From: Gonium pectorale
Taxonomy: Eukaryota > Chlorophyta > Chlorophyceae > Chlamydomonadales > Volvocaceae
Direction of reading: 5' to 3'
Assembly (NCBI GenBank): GCA_001584585.1
Contig: LSYV01000051.1
Coordinates: 460,644-524,643 of the forward strand
Length of the DNA: 64,000 nt
Shown: positions 58,170 through 64,000 of the stretch, piece after piece
Numbering within the stretch: position 1 is the first letter of the stretch
How the letters are laid out: each line of letters starts with the position of its first letter
Program-made: the position numbers and the translations under genes
The notes under the pieces: model-generated
Database searches by the model: none
What the model was told of the DNA's origin: nothing
The model's input: only the letters and a program-made list of their open reading frames with translations

Positions 58170-59517
58170 AAAAAAACAAAGAAAACTGCAAGCACGTCCA
58201 CCAGCCATACCAGGGCACCATCACGCTCAGCTAGAGCGTTCTTGCCCCATACCACGCCGCACGTAGAACGCATGTTGTTCGACCACACGATGTGTCGTGA
58301 CAGGGCCTATGCAAAGAAGCGCGCTAGCTGCAAGTCAGGGTCCGGGTGGCTTGCATGATGCTTAAGTAGTTGAGTTGGTGAGTACGCATCCGCAACAACT
58401 TGTCACGCTGCTGGGCCTCAACGGTACGACCCGTTGTGACGATCGCTTGCAAAGGCACCGAACGCTTTTTACGTGTAATGCATGCGTTTGTGAAGGGCGG
58501 AGGGTGCTGGATGATGCCTACTTTGCTTGCCAGCAGGCAGGTGAGGACTTGCATGGGCATGAAAATCAAAGCCCGGCTGCGCGCCCATTAGCGCTTCTGA
58601 GCCTACACATGCGGACCAACATCGCCGGTTGCCGCCGTTACAGGCATCACTGCTGACTTGCCTGCACGTGTAACGGACACCAAGGACCCTCGTGTTCTAG
58701 GTTCTGAGGTTTGCAGCGCTGTCCAGCGCTGGTGTCACACGGAGACATCAACGAAACCGCGAATAAAACGCATATGAGGCAATCAAGTTGCCACTTCCAC
58801 ACAGCCGCATCACTGTGAACAAACATCACACACTGGCACCACACGTGCCATGAGGCAGCAGCAACTGAGGACGCAACGGTCGTATAGCACCGTTGCCGCC
58901 GTCGCGCGCCGTGCGTCTGAAGGTTCAGCTAGGGACAGGGGAAAGATGCACCCCTTAACGAAAGGGCGCCAACGGTTGCCAACAAGAGACGCCCATTCAT
59001 TTGGGCTCTTCCACTGTGGCGAAGGCAGACGGGGACACACCAAACCCTCGTTAAACAGATGTCGCACCCCCGCGCACTCTGCGCTCTGTCAGAAAAACCT
59101 GTTCATGTCTCAACGAGTCGGGCGTCCCAAAACTGCAGCAGCATTCAAAAGCCTAGCTGTCCGTATGAAAGGGCACGCATGCGCTAACCGAATGCCTCCT
59201 ACGGTACATCTGAGCTGGGCGGCTGCACAAGGTGTTCGCGAACATGCTCCACCCACGCACTGGCAGGTTTGCTGCGGGTCAGGTAGCCTATCCACTGCAT
59301 ATCGGAAATCAATCAATCACTGCCACACTGCTTTGCTCAGACCCTTGCAAATCGCTTCCTACTCACCCATTTCCGTGACTGGAACCCCTCAGGATTCCCG
59401 TAGACGTGCCGTAACAATGTGAGGTCCATCAGTGCGCACACATCAACACGATCGTCTTGCCTCTCATTGCACCCATGGGAGGTCCCCGCCTGCTATCCGT
59501 GCATACCCTTGTGTCCG

Positions 59518-59543
59518 TTACATGTAGCTAGCGCATCTTTACA
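59518..59543 (-). promoter_or_regulatory. Candidate TGTAA poly(A) signals for the aminotransferase gene
   Basis: Two TGTAA pentamers on the minus strand (59518-59522 and 59539-59543), 150-175 nt beyond the stop at 59692. Judged by position only. Confidence 0.4.
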
Positions 59544-59691
59544 TGCAAAACGTAACAACAATGCCCAGAGGGGCACACAGCGGGCTATCCAGCTCTTGAA
59601 CCGCCGCCCGCCCAGCCAGGGTCGCATCTCAGGCCTGGAGAGGGCACGCCCGCCGGCCCTGCCGACACCTGCTGCTGCTCAGCCGTGCGTG

Positions 59692-62682
59692 TCATGCTTG
59701 CCCCATAGCTGCGATAATCTTGGCGGCGCATGTCGCAAGGACCTCCTCCGGTTGAACCAGAGCCACACGGACGTAGCCGCGGCCGCCCGGTCCGAAGCCC
59801 TGCCCTGGCGACAGCGCGACGCCCGACTGCGCCACGAGGCGCTGACAGAACGACACATCGTCCACACCGTCCGGCAGCTTGAGCCACAGGTACATGCCTG
59901 CCGGGTGAAGTCATGTTGGGAATTGGTTATGGATTCGGCACTTCTTGTGACTGCATAGTGGTTATTGGTGCATGCCTGAGGGCGTTGCAGCGGGGAACCG
60001 GCGCCACAGCCGCCACTAGGGCCAGGCAGGGAGCCGACATCGCAGGCTGACAGGGCGCTACAGTCCAGGATGTGCACAGGTCATCGATTGTGGGCAGCGC
60101 CCGCCGAGCACCTGCCACGGGCATGCTGGCTTCGTAGCCCGCCTCCTTGAGCGCAGCGACCATGGCCGCCGCCCGCCGCTGCCAGACCAGCGCATCCCGC
60201 CGCGCCACCTCGTGCGGGAGCTTCAGGCAGGTGACCCCCATCCGCATGATGCCCTGTTTCCATCAGGGCAAGGGATCAGCAGCCTGGTTACCTGCACAGC
60301 ACTCGCGGTATGAGAGCTAGCGAGTGCACAAACACGCCAAGGGCCGGGACCGTTCACACGCTGCCGTACGCTGGCAATGACGATGTGCGACGGAAGTAAA
60401 GCGAGTACGACAGAAGGACAGCGCTGCCGCAGTACGGAACCGTGGTGCGCGACATGGGTCCAAACCAGCACCCACGTACCTTGTACTGGTTAAAGTCAAG
60501 AGGCGCCTTCAACGCCTCCAGCGACGAGATGGCGTGACGGTTACCGAGCGCAAAGCCCAGGCGGAAGCCGCCAAGGTGGAAGGACTTTGCGAAGGAAAAG
60601 AGCTCCAGCACGCAGTCCCGGCCGCCCGGCAGGCACAGCGGAGACGGCGACGGCTCGTCGCCGAACACCTGCGGTGCCGTGCAAGCAGGTGACCCAGTAA
60701 GCCACGCAGCCCGCTTCAGCCAACCCAGCACCTAGGCGGCATGCCAGTCCGTGCGCGCCGCAGTTACCAGTGTGGAAGCCTTGTCAGCGACAGCTTGCTT
60801 GGCAAAGAGCAGAACGAGCCCCCACCCGGAGGCACGCAATCCTTCTCGACGCAGCGCGTCCCGGTGCAGTGAGCCCACACTCCCCACACACGGTACGGCC
60901 CAGTCGCTTAACAGCGAGCTTGCCACCACACGGGGACGGGGCCGCCCCCCCCAAGCCCCTCCCCTGCCCCAGCCACGCGGAGGAGGCTTACCAGGTCCAC
61001 GTAGGGGTTGTCGTGGATCAGCAGGATGCCGTGCTGTCGGCACAGGTCGACCGCGCGCTGGAAGAAGGCGGTCGTGGCGACGGCCGAGGTGGGGTTGTTG
61101 GGGTAGTTGAGGAGCATCACCTTAGCTCGCGCCAGGTCGGCCTCAGGCAGCGCGTCGAGCAGCGGCAGGAAGTCGGGCCCCAGCGGCATGTACACGGGCA
61201 CAAGGCCCGCCACCTGCACTGCGAGCGCGGGAGCACCGGGAGCTTGAGGAAGCGTTCCACATAGGGAAGTTTGCGATGAGCGCGCCTTGGGTGCGTGTCT
61301 TGGCGTCGCCCCACCAGGCGGCGTCGCTGCAAGCGCCTACCTGCCACGCAAGACGCTGCAGCCCGGCGCCCCGTTGTCGGATGGGGCACCCGCAGGGCAT
61401 CACGGTCTGGCCACACGAACCATGTGCTTACTACAAAAGCACATCCGCCTGCCAGAGGCGCATATTCCCCCTGTAGTAGCACGCCGTGCGCCGTCACCTT
61501 CAGTTCGACAGTTCATGTGCTTGAAAAGCATCACAAAAGCACATTCGCCTGCTAGCGGCGCCGGCTTTTTCTAAGCCCACCGCACACCGCGACCTACCGG
61601 CGCCGAAGTAGCTTGGGTATGCAACGGAGGTCATGAGAATGGCGTCCCCCACGTCGGCGACGGCCATCAGCGCGTGGCCCAGGCCCTCCTGCGCACCGAT
61701 GAGGGTGAGCGCCTCGCAGGCGGGGTCCAGCTGTAGCCCGTACCGCTGGCCGTACCACTCGGTGGCAGCCTGCATACGCACATGAAGCCGGACAGGGCAT
61801 CTACAGGGAGAATATGGGCTGGCTTGCGGTATCGTTGCTGTCGGCAGCTTAAGGGAAGGACTGCATGACGCATGGGCCGTGGGGAGGGGGTCAGCAGCGC
61901 AAGGTTACGTAGGATCCGGCCATTTCCGTCCCGTGGTGGTGTGAAGTGGAGCTGTGAGGGTGCCTGGTAACTGACATGTCCGACCCGTATCTGTCCGTCA
62001 GGGCTGGTCCTCGTCGCCCGACAGTCATTAGAAGCCGTGTTGCTGTTGGTGGGCCTTATAACGGCGCCCGGTTGGCTTGCCGGGGGGCCACTCTTCGCAC
62101 CCACCGTGGAGCGAGTGCGGCAGCATGCGCGGTAGTGCAGGGCAGGGAAGGGGGGGCTCATGCAGGCCCCCGCGCGGTGAGCAGCTGATAGTAAGGTCAA
62201 ATGGACCCATTGACGATGCCGCGGTGCCGGCGGTTAAATGTAGCTAAGGAGTCGCCCGTGAGGACGCAGCGTCGTTGTTAGCCTGGATGACGCAGGCGCA
62301 TTCAGTGCCGGCCCAGAAACGTACCTCAAGGAGGGGCATGGTTCCGCTCTTGAGGCAATAGCTATGCGTCGTTGGGTCGTCGACGGACTCCTGATAGGAT
62401 GCGGTGTCGACGTGTGTTACGGCCACACGCGACAGCGTAGCCCCGGCAACGTCAGCGTGTCAGGGGGGTGGCTACACCCCGAACATACGCGCGATGAATC
62501 GCGCCTGCCCCACGTACCTTGAGCGTCGCAAGAGCCTCTGGCGGGGGGCTAAGGTCCGAGGCTCCGATGGATAGGTCAACGACGGAAACTCCTGCTTCCC
62601 TCGCCGCCGTCTTGGCCGCGTCCATCGTTAGGAACACGCCGGGCGCCGGCACCCGCCTTGACCGATATGGATTCCCCGTCAT
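59692..62682 (-). CDS. Class I/II PLP-dependent aminotransferase
   Basis: Seven exons join in phase to 388 residues: 62518-62682, 62325-62390, 61598-61769, 60992-61218, 60480-60668, 60112-60253, 59692-59897. Fold-type-I landmarks in order are [19 protein letters not shown] at the substrate-binding N-terminus, [33 protein letters not shown] (cofactor-binding Asn near 176), [20 protein letters not shown], and [20 protein letters not shown] with the Schiff-base lysine near 238. The C-terminal half contains [20 protein letters not shown] and the carboxylate-binding arginine in [15 protein letters not shown]. Closest in my memory are the cyanobacterial/algal aspartate- or diaminopimelate-type aminotransferases, but the substrate cannot be read from sequence. 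The start at ATG 62682 gives no obvious transit peptide; the frame continues upstream to a basic stretch without an ATG, so a non-AUG or spliced start for a plastid form is possible. Confidence 0.9.
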
Positions 62683-63179
62683 GGATGATGATGTGAAGGT
62701 GTGAACGCGCTGCTTGCGCCGCTTATGCACCCTTCTCAGCACAAACGGTCTCAAGGCATGGGAGCCACCACAATTCAGCTACCTGATACATTCACTTTTG
62801 AAATTTGTTTTTGAAGTGCTGCCCTGGGAGGGGTAAGGGCGCTCCGGACTCCGGTGCTCGGAGGTTTCGGAGCAATACTTGAAGGTCGCTCGCCCACTTG
62901 GACAAGTTACGTCCTTCCGTGTCATTTGCCGCCGCATATCTGTGTCTTTTAAACCTACCCCTCAGACTCACTTCGGCGGTTCCAGCGTGCGGTCCCATGC
63001 GCCAAAGGACCGGGCCCAGACTCAGGCGAAAGAGCGAATAGCGTACCAAAGAATTGGGTAATTGAATTTAAACCCCGGCTTTTTTACAATTACGCGAAAC
63101 GCGGGGGAGAATTCTGGCCACACGCGTGGCCTCCGTCGTGTCCCCCACTCGGCCGAGGCGGGGCTTCCACGTGGCCTGC
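62683..63179. promoter_or_regulatory. Divergent intergenic region, aminotransferase / cryptochrome
   Basis: These 497 bp separate the aminotransferase start (62682, minus) from the cryptochrome ATG (63180, plus). The part near 63040-63100 is AT-rich. The cryptochrome frame stays open upstream of its ATG for about 50 nt without another ATG. No specific light-responsive element could be assigned. Confidence 0.4.
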
Positions 63180-64000
63180 ATGGCGGGGAAGAGCAACATC
63201 GTGTGGTTCCGCAAGGGGCTGAGGCTGCATGACAACCCGGCGCTGCTGGAGGCGTGCAAGGACGCCGCACACGTGTACCCCATCTTCATCCTAGGTACGA
63301 TAACCTAGCGCCGCACGCAGTGCAGGGGAGAGGGGTTTCACGCGCAGGTAATGCACAGATCCGTGCTGACCCTTACTGGTCATGGGGCGTCGCTACGGCT
63401 TGTTCAGGACTTCCGGGCGTTGCCCGTGGAGACCCTTGCCTGGGCTGTTGGTTTGACCTGCTAAATTGCAGCTTGGCGTCCTGTGCTGTACAGATCCTTT
63501 CTTCCTCCAACAAAGCTCTTACAAGTGAGTGGTGTGACGTGTCTTGAACAGTTTTTTAGCGTGGACTGCGCGCTAGGTCGCGAACCTCCGCCACGTAGCT
63601 CTTGCCGGCACTAGCGTTCATTCGCGCAGCGGCCTCTGCGTGATAGGGAGCAGACGGTTCAGCACGCAGATTTTGCAGGTGGTTCCGGTCCAGGAGTTAT
63701 ATTACGGCATGTCCAACTGCAGGGTCAGCGTCAACCGCTACAACTTCCTGCTGGAGTCGCTGAAGGACCTTGACGCCAGGTAGGAACACCCGAGGCATAC
63801 TGTGTCGGAACACCCGAGGCATACTGTGTCGCCCGCCCCGCCTCTAAAGTTGATGTTGGGCTTGTGGGGAGCAGAACGCTGTCCGGCGGTGATGGGACCT
63901 GCATTGCATGTGTGAGATGTGTACGCCTGGTCAATGCCCCACGGATGACCCAAGGCGGCAAGCAAGCGCAGAGTCCACTCAGCTACCATGTACCAGCGCG
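63180..64000 (+). CDS. Cryptochrome/photolyase family protein, 5' part (runs off the window)
   Basis: Three exons join in phase: 63180-63294, 63494-63524 and 63723-63779, coding about 59 residues. The start MAGKSNIVWFRKGLRLHDNP is the signature N-terminus of the DNA-photolyase (alpha/beta antenna) domain in animal-type cryptochromes and (6-4) photolyases. It continues YPIFILDPFFLQQSSYK and VSVNRYNFLLESLKDLDAR, matching the conserved NR-x-FLLESL-x-DLD segment. The FAD-binding domain lies beyond the window, so cryptochrome and repair photolyase cannot be separated here. The first acceptor in the third exon region (63679) would break the frame; the one ending at 63722 keeps it. Bases 63780-64000 are intron or further unresolved sequence. 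Confidence 0.85.
63783..63830. repeat. 24-bp tandem duplication directly after a cryptochrome donor site
   Basis: A 24-bp unit starting GGAACACCCGAGGCATACTG is present twice back to back, beginning 3 nt after the exon 3 boundary. It is intronic and does not copy the GT donor itself. Confidence 0.9.

Larger units (their letters stand above)
55465..59691. other. Gene-poor region with 280-bp assembly gap
   Basis: This stretch contains the upstream side of the kinase gene and the downstream side of the aminotransferase gene. The N-gap is 57421-57700. It is AT-richer than the genes, and no frame on either strand shows a domain. The 345-bp flank duplication and one copy of a dispersed repeat are the only structures seen. 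Confidence 0.5.

Overview
The window looks like nuclear DNA of a chlorophyte green alga, most likely Chlorophyceae (Chlamydomonadales or Sphaeropleales). It is GC-rich, its genes carry many short spliced introns, and candidate TGTAA poly(A) signals lie 0.1-0.4 kb past several stops. Two genes, a tmcB-like multi-PAS membrane protein and an Aurora-like (CALK-type) kinase, belong to families I know mainly from volvocine and related algae. All exon models were read by eye from splice signals, reading phase and family similarity. No database search was run.

Layout from left to right: (1) the 5' part of a minus-strand gene with a signal peptide (1-1114); (2) a fragmentary minus-strand gene with a class-3-lipase-like exon (2115-5317); (3) a plus-strand SCC2/NIPBL cohesin loader, 31 exons, about 1,856 residues (5649-18368); (4) a convergent intergenic stretch with an assembly gap; (5) a 16.5 kb minus-strand gene of about 40 exons and 2,260 residues, with N-terminal membrane helices, four PAS-like domains and further membrane segments (22238-38794); (6) a gene-poor 3.2 kb with a second gap; (7) a minus-strand EMB8/ABHD-type alpha/beta hydrolase, 8 exons, 423 residues (42011-45714); (8) a plus-strand DUF1350 protein, probably plastid, 5 exons, 391 residues (46340-48650); (9) a minus-strand Aurora-like kinase, 14 exons, 737 residues (50596-55464); (10) a gene-poor 4.2 kb with a 280 bp gap; (11) a minus-strand class I/II aminotransferase, 7 exons, 388 residues (59692-62682); (12) the first three exons of a plus-strand cryptochrome/photolyase gene running off the right edge (63180-63779 and beyond).

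There is no operon. The genes are independent eukaryotic units, but three pairs are divergent with short shared upstream regions: lipase-like/SCC2 (331 bp), hydrolase/DUF1350 (625 bp) and aminotransferase/cryptochrome (497 bp).

The most interesting signals are in gene architecture. A tandem duplication in SCC2 copied a 3' splice site and created an in-frame 47-residue alternative extension. The kinase has an 11-nt microexon in its activation segment. Four introns appear to use GC-AG boundaries. An SCC2 intron carries a 16-copy TGGGC array with G-quadruplex potential. Two of the three N-gaps are flanked by direct duplicates that look like assembly artefacts. I found no prokaryotic mobile element, CRISPR array, rRNA or convincing tRNA.
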